From contig OY997588.1 of NCBI GenBank assembly GCA_963921825.1, forward strand, positions 64,314,617 through 64,378,616: DNA of 64,000 bases. The letters run 5' to 3'. The stretch comes from Erodium maritimum (Eukaryota > Streptophyta > Magnoliopsida > Geraniales > Geraniaceae). The notes under the pieces are model-generated. The model searched no databases. It was not told the origin of the DNA and was given only the letters and a program-made list of their open reading frames with translations. Positions within the stretch are counted from its first letter, which is position 1. Each line of letters begins with the position of its first letter. The translations under genes were made by a program, and so were the position numbers. Positions 45,239-55,568 of this stretch are shown here, one piece after another.

Positions 45239-45425
45239 GTTTAACGAGTCGAGAGGAGAGCTGCAAGCAGGTGGCGACCGGCGAGGTGGAGCAGCGAGCG
45301 GGCGGCGACCAACGAAATGGATGGAGGCAGAGAAATGGGCAGCGGAGGTGAAACCCTAGAGAGGGTGAGAGTGCACCCGAAACTGGGTTTTTAGAGAGCG
45401 TTGTGTTACCCCATTGTCGCTTTTT
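44988..45425 (-). mobile_element. Non-autonomous LINE-like element 2, 5' part
   Basis: The minus strand begins near 45425 with a ctctctaaaaacccag...ctctctagggtttcacc leader, resembling aaaaactctccacac...cttcctagggttttagcc at 45638. It proceeds to the Copia A3 junction at 44988 and continues at 30966. Confidence 0.68.
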
Positions 45426-45440
45426 TAATGTTTTGATATC
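45426..45440. repeat. Candidate target duplication of the split non-LTR element, right copy
   Basis: TAATGTTTTGATATC, the partner of 30246-30258. Confidence 0.5.
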
Positions 45441-45624
45441 TAAAGACAACTGTTGTGTTCAATAGATGTTTTGATATACTGTGAAAAATTATGTAATGTA
45501 TATTACATGATTGTGGAACATGTGAGATAAATTTATGGAACATATGTTAGGTGATTTTTTGAATATTTTTGAATAAAATTATGGGATGTATGTTATGTAA
45601 TTGTGGAACATTAGCATCACAAAT
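45441..45624. other. AT-rich DNA with tggaacat motifs
   Basis: tggaacat occurs near 45515, 45536 and 45605. The reverse form (atgttccat) occurs five times to the right of the inserted element at 47003-47195. This resembles inverted subterminal repeats of a DNA transposon, but no termini were found. Confidence 0.4.
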
Positions 45625-45637
45625 TTACTCAAATGTT
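45625..45637. repeat. Target site duplication, left copy (13 bp)
   Basis: TTACTCAAATGTT, identical to 46997-47009. Confidence 0.9.
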
Positions 45638-45907
45638 AAAAACTCTCCACACACCTCTTTGAGGTTCCTCTCATACCCTTCCTAGGGTTTTAGCCGTCGT
45701 CGCCGCCGCCGCCTTTCCACTACCAGCCACCGCCCCTCCTCCATCTGTTGCAGCCTCCTCTTCATCATTTGATTTTCCCCCTCACCTCGGCACTATGGTT
45801 CTACCGTTCTCACGTTGCCACCGTGATGGTTATCCCATTCGGACACCATGGTCGTCGGCCCACCTCCCCCATTATCGCTTCCTTGAGCCCGGTCATCTGC
45901 GCCCCCC

Positions 45908-46633
45908 ATGCTCGACCATCCCTTCCCCACTCTGGTTTTGCATAATCGTGGGTGGTCCATGCACGATGTGACCCACGATCCGACGTGGTTGCACCCGTCT
46001 CCCTGGAATCGACCCACACCGGAGTTCGTCCGGGCCTTTGCAGTCAATCACGGCAACCAACGTCCCATACCGGATTGGGATCAGGAACTCCGGCGACAGG
46101 AGATCCTGTTTCAGGGCCTGGCCGCCGTCCCCTCACCAGCGCGCACTGCAATTCCGGCCTATCAGTGGGATCCGGTGCAATGCTTCTCCTGGTCTTCGGC
46201 TTACCAACCAGGGTATGCTAAATCGAGGATTGGTCTACAACCTGGAAGGGCTCCTCATTACACGGGTTCAACAAACCCTAGGAGGTGCGCGACCAGCAGG
46301 AGCCGTGCACACCTTGAGTCTTGGAGTACTACCGTTAGGGTTTTGGTCCCGTCTCCGACGATAGCCAAACATCAAGACAAGGAAGCCCCAAGCCCTAAAT
46401 CCCACTTGAAGATCGGGGCAAAGTGGAAGAGGCTTGACCCGAGATTGGGTGACTTGAAGGACTGCACATTGGCTCGACGGGGGATCGTGCGATTCACCAC
46501 AACCGTTGGACCAAGACCCAGGGTGATAAAGACGGGTCACAAGCCTGAGTCCAAGATGATGCCAACCTCCACTAACCAAGTACAAGAGCGGGAAGTTAGC
46601 CCGGGGGACTACAATCCCCCGGGGGATGAATGA
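45908..46633 (+). CDS. Uncharacterised 241-residue ORF of the non-autonomous element
   Basis: Uninterrupted from ATG 45908 to TGA at 46631. It is rich in Pro, Arg, Ser and Trp, with WSMHDVTHDPTWLHPSPWNR near the start, AYQPGYAKSRIGLQPGR in the middle and a C-terminus reading SPGDYNPPGDE. I see no CCHC knuckle, no recognisable RNA-binding fold and no membrane segment. A role as an ORF1-type nucleic-acid-binding protein is inference from the context alone. Another frame (45952-46221) overlaps because of high GC. It is a real candidate because the frame stays open for 726 bp, whereas nearly every other long frame here is broken. Confidence 0.5.
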   Translation: MLDHPFPTLVLHNRGWSMHDVTHDPTWLHPSPWNRPTPEFVRAFAVNHGNQRPIPDWDQELRRQEILFQGLAAVPSPARTAIPAYQWDPVQCFSWSSAYQPGYAKSRIGLQPGRAPHYTGSTNPRRCATSRSRAHLESWSTTVRVLVPSPTIAKHQDKEAPSPKSHLKIGAKWKRLDPRLGDLKDCTLARRGIVRFTTTVGPRPRVIKTGHKPESKMMPTSTNQVQEREVSPGDYNPPGDE

Positions 46634-46996
46634 TCCTCCAGGGCGGGGGTGGGAAGGACCGTAAGGGACCTATACCCACAGACCCAGGACGTCTAAAGCC
46701 GGGAAGTCTCAGGGAATCCGCAACCAAGGCTATTTATCTTTTCAGGTTGTTTGGTTTAGGGCAAATAAGATCTTGGCTAGGTAGTTTCTATTCTGTTAGT
46801 TATTTATTTTTCGAAACAGTGGATCGAGTAACTCTTGAGTTTGGATCTGCAAAAAAAAGCAGACTATTTGTATGGACCATGTGCGCCCGATAGGTCACGG
46901 TCGATCGGGACAAAAGCTGGTGTCCGAAACTGTTAGGCCCCCCATTGTAAGCACGATGAAATCATAATACTACTTATTTCCCGTTTAAAATAAAAA
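46634..46996 (+). other. 3' untranslated region of non-autonomous element 1
   Basis: Contains the ctatacccacagacccaggac block shared with element 2 (near 46669) and ends cccgtttaaaataaaaa before the duplication. Confidence 0.7.
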
Positions 46997-47009
46997 TTAC
47001 TCAAATGTT
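46997..47009. repeat. Target site duplication, right copy (13 bp)
   Basis: TTACTCAAATGTT, identical to 45625-45637. Confidence 0.9.
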
Positions 47010-47277
47010 CCATAACTTTATATCAAATGCTCCATCATTTTATAATAAATGTTCCATAGCTTACCAATTTTATTAAGATTATTTTATTTCACCATTTTAC
47101 CTTTTTGACGAGACCATTTTGTGAAGCCCAATTTTCTTAATGTTCCATATTTTTACATCTAATATTTTACAATTTTATGCCAAATGTTCCATAAATTTAT
47201 ACATAATACTTCATAATCTTTCAAGGTAAGTTTACAAGGGAACATAGCCTGGATGTACGGTTGAGGAAGACAACTAA
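47010..47277. other. AT-rich DNA with atgttccat motifs
   Basis: Includes forward atgttccat or atgctccat phrases near 47026, 47047, 47139 and 47186 (plus 47003 in the duplication). No gene seen. Confidence 0.4.
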
Positions 47278-47338
47278 AAAGTGAATGGCATGTCTAATGA
47301 TCAAGTGCACTACTTCAAGAGCAGTGAAAAGGAGGAAC
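47278..47338 (+). pseudogene. Possible host exon fragment, left half
   Basis: The frame reads VNGMSNDQVHYFKSSEKEEQ across the Copia A4 insertion site and stays open to 54980 when A4 and one copy of its duplication are disregarded. It is 44 codons in all with ordinary amino-acid composition. I do not recognise the protein. It could be chance. Confidence 0.3.
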
Positions 47339-48339
47339 TGTTAGTCTTAGTGTCCGTAGTTCAATCATAAATATTCAAATGTATATATCATCGTTAGAAA
47401 TAAAATTAAAGCGACTTTATATTACTTATGTGTTGGAGTAATATATCGATGTGTGCTCTGATCTATGCCCACCATGCGAATAGAACCATAGATCGAGATA
47501 GATCACACTCGATGGGTCCCTAGTCAACAAAGCTTCACTAGAAGCGACTAGTATGAAAGATGGCTCTTTATGGCTTACGTTCTGTTAGTCATTGGAATGA
47601 GATTCCGGAGTCTGATCATAGATATCATGTGGGACATGATATTGGACGACCCGCCCTGAATATGTGCCATAGATTAAGTCATGAACATATTCAGTGTCGT
47701 AGCTTGTCATGTATCCTTAGACCAAGGAGTCTTTGTGATCGCTATGTAGTCAACAACTGAGTTTGACCTGAGCCTAACGTTGTCCGTAACAGGGCTTCCA
47801 TAACGGCCAGGATTGGCTTGGGGACGGGCTATATGAGTGACACGAAAGACGGCTAAGGGATTTATCCCTCATACTGAGGTATGGGAAAGATATCGGTTCT
47901 CGGCCGCTTGATCGATAGTGACTGAAAGAATAGCATGGTCATGCACATGATACTGGGTATCATATCTTCAGTCATCTCACGTATTAAGGAACAGTGATTG
48001 AGAATAATAAGGATGATGGCTCTATGGCTTATCTCAATCAGGATATCGGAGATAAAAGGATAACGACAGGGACGACGGAAATGTTAGAATCGACAGGGTC
48101 GATTCACTATGCAGTGTCAGGCAATACTAAAGTCTCGTTAGTTGCCACTTAAATAGGATCAAGCAAAATGGGATTTTACGTTTATCTATTGACATGGATA
48201 AACCTAAGGGTCACACCGGAGGATGAAACTCATTGACACATTTATGGAGAATGGCCAAAAGGGAGTTGTCTCGGGACATGACAAAAACTGGGTTTTGGGT
48301 CATGTGCCCGTAAGTGAATAGGACTTTACGGATCGAGAC
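47339..48339 (+). repeat. Copia A4 left LTR, 3' truncated
   Basis: TGTTAGTCTTAGTGTCCG to ggatcgagac, the first 1.0 kb of the LTR. Confidence 0.9.
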
Positions 48340-49644
48340 GGGGTTCCGTTGGACGGAGCTAGGCCAAGCATGACCATTGGATGGTTTATATGCCAAGGCT
48401 AAACCGTTTTGTTAGTTATGACGAGTTTGGAACCGTCATGACGAACTCGAAGATCAAATGTTCAAAAGTTTCAATTTTGAACGGTTTCGATAAACCGAGC
48501 ATCAAAATATTTCGCAACTTGGCTATTAAATAAAACCTGAAAATCACATGATGTTTGATAACATGCTTGTTTGATAACACGATATGTAATGTGTTGTTGG
48601 CATGATGTACATAATAGCCCCGAGCTCGATTCAATTATTTATCGCTTTTCACGGCCTGCGAGCCGTTAGAGTTAGCGTGTAATTATTCTTTCAAGGTGTG
48701 GTCGTCGAACCACTTGTTTGTAATATTTATTTATTCCCGACCTGCGAGTCGTGTATTAAATAGTAATATTTTACTCAAGACAAAGAAAGGGCGAAAAGGT
48801 CATTTGGTGGCTCTTCGGGTGTTGGCATCGGCTTGGAGTCGGTGGAGCTCAAGAAGCTAGTGAGAGTTAGTTTAGGGGGCTATTATGTGCACATTTATCG
48901 CTTTATGCTTGGTTTAGTTTATGCATGATTAATTCTATGTGTTTTAGAATTGCATGCTTAACTTTATTTACCGAGCATATCACCTCACATGCAAAGATAA
49001 AATTGGAATTTTAATCCTTGTGTGAGAGCCCTTAGAATCGTCATTACATTGGATGTAGTTGACGGGTTCGAAGGAAGAATTGCATTGGATGTAATTTGGG
49101 GCATCATTGCATTTGGAATGTAGTTGATGTGCTCATCGCATCTAGGATGTGTCAAAGTTTTAAACACAACCGGACAAGTAAAAACGGGTCATGTCCGATA
49201 CCTCCCAATTATCAACACCTTACCACCTCCCCGTCCTATGGGTGTCGTGCGCATTAGCGGAGCATCCATGGGAAAGCGGGGTAGTAGGTTTGGACGACAT
49301 ATGTGGGTGTCGTGCGCATTAGCGGAGCACCTACATAGTGACGGGCCATAGTTGAAAATTGGTGGACCCGACTACAATTCTCAGCCTGAGGTTGAGTTAG
49401 GGTAACAGATAGGGTAAGACGTGTACATAAGTACATACCCTAGCCAAGAGTCACATTGGATGTGATTGGATGGAGTCCTACCTACATAGCTCGATTAAGT
49501 GGTGAGCATTAGTTCAGCTTAATCGAGTGAATCAAGGATCTTGGTTTCAGATTCCAAAGGTTTAGAATCGATTGTTGGTGTTTAAGCTTGATCTTCATAA
49601 AATTTATTCAGTTTACTGATTGAATTTTATCTGTTGTAGAACAA
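48340..49644 (+). other. Copia A4 leader, 5' truncated
   Basis: Homologous to 6732-8037, lacking the primer binding site. Direct repeats of gtgtcgtgcgcattagcgga persist near 49243 and 49308. Confidence 0.8.
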
Positions 49645-50245
49645 ATGGAAATTTCAGCGAACATTAATAGTTTGTCATTAAAAATCATTCTTGAAAGGGT
49701 CAAGCTAAATGGGACAAACTATTTGGACTGGTACATAATTTTGAGGATAGTCCTCAAGTCTGAACGCAAAGAAAATGTCCTTGACAAGCCTGTCTCTAAG
49801 ACCATATCAGAGTTACATGAAGTGTCATTAACTGCTGAGAAGAATATATCAGGGATCTGGGATCTGGGATCCAAGGATATTCTGATGGTCAACAAGGGAA
49901 TTGGAAGTGGCAAGGGCGGGGCCCATGCACACTTGGCGGGAAAGATGAGACACCTGAGAATGTCTGCTTCTACTGCCAACAGCCTGGTCATTGGAACCAA
50001 GATTACAGGAAGTTCACAGCTGATCTGAAGAAGGGCAGTGGGACTACGCCTTCATCAAATAGCCTGAATGATGTGAAGAAGGGCAGTTGGACTGCGCCTT
50101 CATCAAATAGCCTGGATGATCTGAAGAAGGGCAGTAGGACTGCGCCTTCATCAGGAAACCTGGATGATCTAAGGAAGGGCGGTGGGACCGTGCCTTCATC
50201 CGGTATTAACTCTAGAGAGCTACATCTCTCTACTTCCAAAGATTA
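49645..50245 (+). pseudogene. Copia A4 gag
   Basis: The first 127 codons are open: SANINSLSLKIILERVKLNG, YLDWYIILRIVLKSERKENV, then the same loss of central gag as in the array. The sequence continues in another frame to the knuckle remnant and four 48-bp repeats (50022-50213). It shows the ancestral frame before the early frameshift seen at 8130. Confidence 0.85.
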
Positions 50246-50328
50246 ATGGGTATTAGATACCAGGACTGAATCTCACACATGCACTAATATATGGTGGCTG
50301 AAAGTAGGAGAGGTTTGGAAAGCACGAA

Positions 50329-51054
50329 GTGGACCTCAGAGTTGTGGTAACTGCTGTAGGATCCATGAGTCTTGCTTTGCCAAGTGGCCTTGTCTTAGTA
50401 TTGTATAATGTATATTGCATACCTACTTTTAGTAAGAATATTATATTTGTATCCGTGTTTGACAAGGAAGGATATAATGTTAATATTGGAAATGGAGTTT
50501 TCAATGTTCTATGAAATGATATGTTTTATACCAGTATTGACTTGGTTGGAGGATTGTACATATTAGATATGGGTAACAATGCCTCAAGTTCTATGTATTA
50601 CGTTAATGCCAAGAGGTCTAAATCCAACGATTTAAACCTAATTCTGTTATGGTACTGTCCTTTGGGCCGCATAAACAAGAAGCGCCTATCAGCACTTCAG
50701 AAGTGCGGGCTTTCAAGTTCATTTGAATTCCATTCGATCGATAGGTGCAAGGTTTGTTTGATGGGCAAAATGACTAAAGTGCCCTTTATTGATCGCGATG
50801 AAAGGGCGGGTGAATTATTGGGGCTGATACACTCGAATGTGAATAGACCAATAAGTTCACTTGCCATGAGGGGTTTTAGCTACTTTATCACATTTATTGT
50901 TGATTACAGTAAATATGGTTATGTCTATTCGGTGAGACATAAGTCTGAAGCTTTTGATAAATTCAAAGAGTTTAAGACTAAAGTAGAAAACCAGCTCGAC
51001 AAAGGTATTAAGGCACTTCGATTGGATCGAGGTGGAAAATACTTGACCATATAG
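50329..51054 (+). pseudogene. Copia A4 late protease, pre-integrase and integrase core
   Basis: Same order as 8668-9456, with a TGA at 50512-50514 and an early TAG at 51052. The first catalytic Asp motif reads HSNVNRP (Asp to Asn, as in the array) and FTDDYS has become FIVDYS. Confidence 0.88.
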
Positions 51055-51564
51055 TTATTAGATCATCTAAAAGAGAATGGGATCCTTTTGGAATGGACTC
51101 CTCCTGGGACACTGTAGTTGAAACGTGCAGCCAAACGGAGAAATCGGACATTGTTAGACAATGGTCTATTCCATGATTAGTTGGACTGATCTCCCAATCT
51201 CTTTCTGGGGTTATGCTCTAGAGACGACTGCATTCATAGTGAATCGGGCTTCGACGAAGGGTGTGGAAGGGATACTATTTTAAAATGGTACGGGATGATG
51301 CCCGCTTTGTCCTTCCTAAAGATTTATGGTTGCGAGGCTTATGTGAAACATTTGGTTTCGACTAAGCTCGAACCAAGATATGAGATATGCACCTTCGTGT
51401 GGTATCCCAAAGAAACAAGGGGATACTACTTCTACAATCCCAATGAGAACATGGTGTTCGTTGCTTGGGGTGGGGTCTTTATGGAAAATGAGTTTTGTTT
51501 CCAAAGACGTCATTGGGAGAACTATGCATCTCGAAGAAATTCAGGATGGTACAGATCTGTCTAA
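51055..51564 (+). pseudogene. Copia A4 integrase C-terminal region
   Basis: Homologous to 9457-9904, with the shared TAG at 51115-51117, the same extra A at 51158, and the LSFLKIYGCEAYVKHL block from 51295. Confidence 0.82.
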
Positions 51565-51709
51565 ACCAATTGACAACCCAGTAGAAAGGAGACAGAGATT
51601 GTCGTAGAGTAAGAACCAATTCCTGTTACAATTCCGGAAGGTCTAAGGCGATTTGAAAGGATCAATCTTCCACCTCCAAGATATGGTATCCGGAGGTGAC
51701 AATTAAGTC

Positions 51710-52024
51710 ATGGTGGATCATGATGATCCAGCCACCTTTCAGGAAGTCGTGGATGGGCCCAACTCCGAGTTATGGTTGGGAGCCATGAGGGAGGAAATGC
51801 AATCCATGTCGGACAACCAAGTCTGGGAACCGGTTGATCCCATCAATGGTGTGAGGACCATCGGATGCAAATGGATCTTCAAGGTGAAGATGGACATGGA
51901 CGGAAACCCTCTAACCTATAAAGCTCAAATGGTGGCGAAAGGTTATAGGCATATCCAATGGATTGACTATGAGGAAACCTTCTCCTTAGTGGCTATGGTC
52001 AAAATCGATCCAAATTCTTCTTGA
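51710..52024 (+). pseudogene. Copia A4 reverse transcriptase, N-terminal half
   Basis: PATFQEVVDGPNSELWLGAM and GCKWIFKVKMDMDG, ending at the same extra A as in all A copies. Confidence 0.9.
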
Positions 52025-52058
52025 CATAATTGCGTATCATAATTACGAGATATGGAAA

Positions 52059-52640
52059 GTGGATGTCAAAACCGCTTTCATAAATGGAAATTTGACTGAG
52101 TACGTTTGTATGTCTCGGCCCAAAGGTTTTGACGATCCGAAGAATAAAGGAAAGATTTATAAGTTGTTGAAATCCATTTATGGATTGAAACGAACTTCTC
52201 GGAGTTGGATCCTTCGTTTTGATGAAGCTGTAATTGGATTTGGCTTAATCAAGAACGAGGATGAATCTTGCGTTTATAAGAAGGCTAGTGGGAGCAAGAT
52301 TACCTTTCTGGTTCTCATTGAAAACGACATCCCAACCTTGCACGAGACTAAAGCTTGGTTGAGGAAGTGTTTTTCAATAAAGGACTTAGGCGATGCTTTT
52401 TATATCTTAAGGATTAAGATATGTAGAGATCGCAGCAAGAGGGTCTTGGATTTAAGTCAGGGAACCTATGTGAACAAGGCATTGAGTAGGTTCTTAATGC
52501 TCGATTCAAAGAAAGGACTCTTACCCACTAGTCATGGCATTCATCTCAGCAAGACTCAGTGTCCTAAGACACCTGATGAGCTGAAAAGGATGATGAGAAT
52601 CCTATGCGCCTGGGGGCAGGATCGATCATATATGCCATGA
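52059..52640 (+). pseudogene. Copia A4 reverse transcriptase, C-terminal half, YVDD box missing
   Basis: MDVKTAFINGNLTEYV and KLLKSIYGLKRTSR are present. FLVLIENDIPTLHE again lacks the YVDD box. The frame extends past the TAG that ends the array copies (LSKTQCPKTPDELKRM is open here). Confidence 0.92.
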
Positions 52641-53150
52641 CATGTATGAGACCAGACGTCTCGTAAGCCTTATGTTGTACCAGTAGACATCATTCTAACC
52701 CGGGGGAAAGATGATGTTGAACTAGTCGTCGAAGGATGAGTAGACGCTAGTTTTCCAAGACAAATCCAGATGACTTTAAAAGTCAATCAGGATATGTGTT
52801 TACGTTGAATGGCAGAGCTTTAGCTGGGAGAGCGTAAAGCAAGATACCATTGCCGAATCTACGACAGAGGCCAAGTACATGGATGTTGCAGAGGCAGCTA
52901 AGGAGGCTATGTGGATTTGGAAATTCATGACAGGGCTGGGTGTAATTAAAAACCCATCCAGCCCGGTGAATCCATCTTGCGACAACACAAGGGCCATTGC
53001 GCAAGCTAAAAGCCCAGATCGTATAACAAATCCAAACATGTATTGCGCCGTATCCACCTCATCAGAGAAATACTGAACTGAGGTGAAGTGAAGATAACTT
53101 ATGTTGCAACAGATGATAACATAGCCAACCCTTTGACTAAGGCAGTGTCG
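52641..53150 (+). pseudogene. Copia A4 RNase H region
   Basis: Reads ESTTEAKYMDVAEAAKEAMW and CDNTRAIAQAKSPDR (52850-53020) before a stop at 53074, as in the other copies. Confidence 0.83.
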
Positions 53151-53227
53151 CTGCCTAAACATGTTAGACATGTAAAGTCGATGGGGACATATTGGAGTTT
53201 AGATTGGAACTAGGGCAAGTCGGAGAT

Positions 53228-54904
53228 TGTTAGTCTTAGTGCCCGTAGTTCAATCCTAAATGTCCAAATGTATATATCATCGTTAGCAATAAAATTAAAG
53301 CGACTTTTTATTACTTATGTGTTGGAGTAATATATCGATGTGTGCATTGATCTATGCCCACCATGTGAATAGAACCATAGATCACACTCGATGGATCCCT
53401 AGTCAACAAAGGTTCACTAGAAGCGACTAGTATGAAAGATGGCTCTTTATGGCTTACGTTCTGTTAGTCATTGGAATGGGATTCCGGAGTCTGATCATAG
53501 ATATCATGTGGGACATGATATTGGACGACCCGCCCTGAATATTTTCCATAGATTAAGTCATGAACATATTCAGTGTCGTAGCTTGTCATGTATCCTTAGA
53601 CCAATGAGTCTTTGTGATCGCTATGTAGTCAACAATTGAGTTTGACCTGAGCCTAATGTTGTCCGTAACAGGGCTTCCATAACGGCCAGGATTGGCTTGG
53701 GGACGGGGTACATGAGTGACACGAAAGACGGCTAAGGGATTTATCCCTCATACTGAGGTATGGGAAAGATATCGGTTCTTTGCCGCTTGATCGAGAGTGA
53801 CTGAAAGAATAGCATGGCCATGCACATGATACTGGGTATCATATCTTCAGTCATCTCACATATCAAGGAACAGTGATTGAGAATAATAAGGATGACGGCT
53901 CTATGCCTTAACTCAATCAGGATATCGGAGGTAAAAGGATAATGACAGGGACGACGGAAAGGTTAGAATCGACATGGTCGATTCGCTATGCAGTGTCAGG
54001 CAATACTAAAGTATCGTTAGTTGCCACTTAAATAGGATCAAGTAAAATGGGATTTTATGTTGATCTATTGACATGCATAAACCTAAGGGTCACACCGGAG
54101 GATGAAACTCATTGACACATTTATGGAGAATGGCCAAAAGGGAGTTGTCTCGGGACATGACCAAAACTGGGTTTTGGGTCATGTGCCCGTAAGTGAATAG
54201 GACTTTACGGATCGAGACAAGGCTTAGAGTCTTGGGATTGATCGCATCGGATAATGTTGGACATTTCTGGTATGGAAGGCTTGGAGGCGATGAGCGAATC
54301 ACGGGACCTCGTTGGAAATGGCCACATGCCATGTTCCAAGAGGCCCATGAAAGGCCCATGCAACCAAGGCCCATGGAACTAATTAATCAAGTCTTGATTA
54401 ATTAGTACTAAGTAAGCAAGACAAGGATTAAGGTGTTGGTGATTCACCACCTAACCCAATCTTGTCTTGCCATACTTTGTCCTATTTACACCTTACTTGT
54501 TACCATGCTTGTCCCATGCCTTTAGTTGGACAAGTATGGGGTTTGTTATGTTTAAGTCATCTTTTTTCAACATAACAAACACAAGACAACAATAGGAAAC
54601 ACATTTTCTCTCCCTCTTCCATGGCCATTTCGGGTTAGGCTAGTTTCCACCTCCATTTTTGTGTTCTTGAGTCCTCAAAGAGAAGAACTACGTGGCTTTG
54701 ATTCCCATGTGGATACGTAGGCGTCTTGGAGACTCAAGCCAATCATTCATTAATCGGTGTTCTTGTTTTGGTAAGAAATAGTGCTGAACTTTTCTCTTGT
54801 GAATCCATTCTTTGTTAGTTGTTTCATGGTTTAATCGTCTCTTGGTTTTCATTGATTTTCCGCTGCGAGTTGGTTCATCTCCAACCCTACCTCGAGACCC
54901 AACA
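53228..54904 (+). repeat. Copia A4 right LTR
   Basis: About 1677 bp, from TGTTAGTCTTAG to CGAGACCCAACA, with scattered substitutions relative to the array LTRs and an 8-10 bp loss near 53385. Confidence 0.92.
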
Positions 54905-54909
54905 TGAAC

Positions 54910-54980
54910 AAGGTTTAATTGATCTTCATACAAGTCCCGACTATACCTCTATTACCTTCCCTGGTTATTTACAGTACTAC
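54910..54980 (+). pseudogene. Possible host exon fragment, right half
   Basis: Continues the frame at 47278-47338 with GLIDLHTSPDYTSITFPGYL, then TGA at 54981. A donor-like ca|gtac lies near 54973. Not recognised. Confidence 0.3.
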
Positions 54981-55057
54981 TGATCTGGACATAAAATGCA
55001 TAGGTTTTGGATGTTCTTAGCCCACATTTTTAAGCTCTTCAGCCTCGGGGTGGTTTT

Positions 55058-55208
55058 TGTTAACTGTCATAAAATGCATGCTCTGTACGGCTGCCTCTAG
55101 TATCATTACATAAGAAAATACAATAGAGGTTACAGGGAGTTACAAGAGAGATTAGATACAAGTAGTTATAAGATACAAATAACTGTTGGTAATAATCTGT
55201 GGCTAATA
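55058..55208 (-). repeat. Copia C left (3') LTR, 151 bp
   Basis: Plus strand tgttaactgtcataaaatgc...ggctaata. In element orientation it begins TATTAGCC and ends AACA, so the usual 5' TG is TA. Confidence 0.88.
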
Positions 55209-55560
55209 TTCCCCTGTAGTCGGAGAGGGAGGAAGACCGACACTCAGACTGGAGTGGAAAAGTAAAAACAATGCGCGAGGGAGGCCTTTTGTAAAGATGT
55301 ATGCATATTGATGGGAAGCCGGAACATGGAGAACACGAACCTCGCCTAGCTGAACACGCTCACGAACAAAGTGGATATCGAGCTCCACATGTTTGGCGCG
55401 TTGATGTTGGACAGGATTTCCGGAGAGGTAAACCGCTGAAACGTTATCACAGAACACTAATGCAACACGACGGACCGGAATGTGGAGTTCTAATAAGAGG
55501 TTGCGCAGCCAACTAACTTCGGCAACAGCATTGGATACAGCTCGGTATTCGGCTTCAGCG
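55203..55560 (-). pseudogene. Copia C RNase H, C-terminal part
   Basis: Reads AEAEYRAVSNAVAEVSWLRN, then FCDNVSAVYLSGNPVQHQRA, KHVELDIHFVRERVQLGEVR and a YIFTKGLP tail, the standard end of Copia polyproteins. It is separated from the main reverse transcriptase frame by a stop near 55566. Confidence 0.9.
55209..55218 (-). other. Polypurine tract of Copia C
   Basis: The minus strand reads ACAGGGGAA directly before the LTR start TATTAGCC. Confidence 0.7.
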
Positions 55561-55568
55561 CTACATCT

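Larger units (their letters stand above)
45638..46996 (+). mobile_element. Non-autonomous LINE-like element 1, complete (1359 bp)
   Basis: Bounded by a perfect 13-bp duplication. It starts aaaaactctccacacacc, has a CTAGGGTTTTAG leader, one long open frame and an A-rich end (cccgtttaaaataaaaa). There is no endonuclease or reverse transcriptase, so it would need enzymes supplied in trans. Its 3' half matches the element at 30259-30966, showing a family. Confidence 0.82.
47339..54904 (+). mobile_element. Copia A4, internally deleted copy
   Basis: Plus-strand family A element with left LTR remnant 47339-48339, internal region to 53227 and right LTR 53228-54904. Flanks ggaac/tgaac form a 4-of-5 duplication. 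A deletion of about 0.94 kb joins LTR sequence (equivalent to 5794) to leader sequence (equivalent to 6731) across a gac/ac microhomology, removing the LTR 3' end and the primer site. Confidence 0.9.

Noticed and set aside
45039..45449. 136-residue minus frame as a host protein N-terminus
   Set aside because: Position, leader motif and duplications fit the 5' end of the split non-LTR element better.
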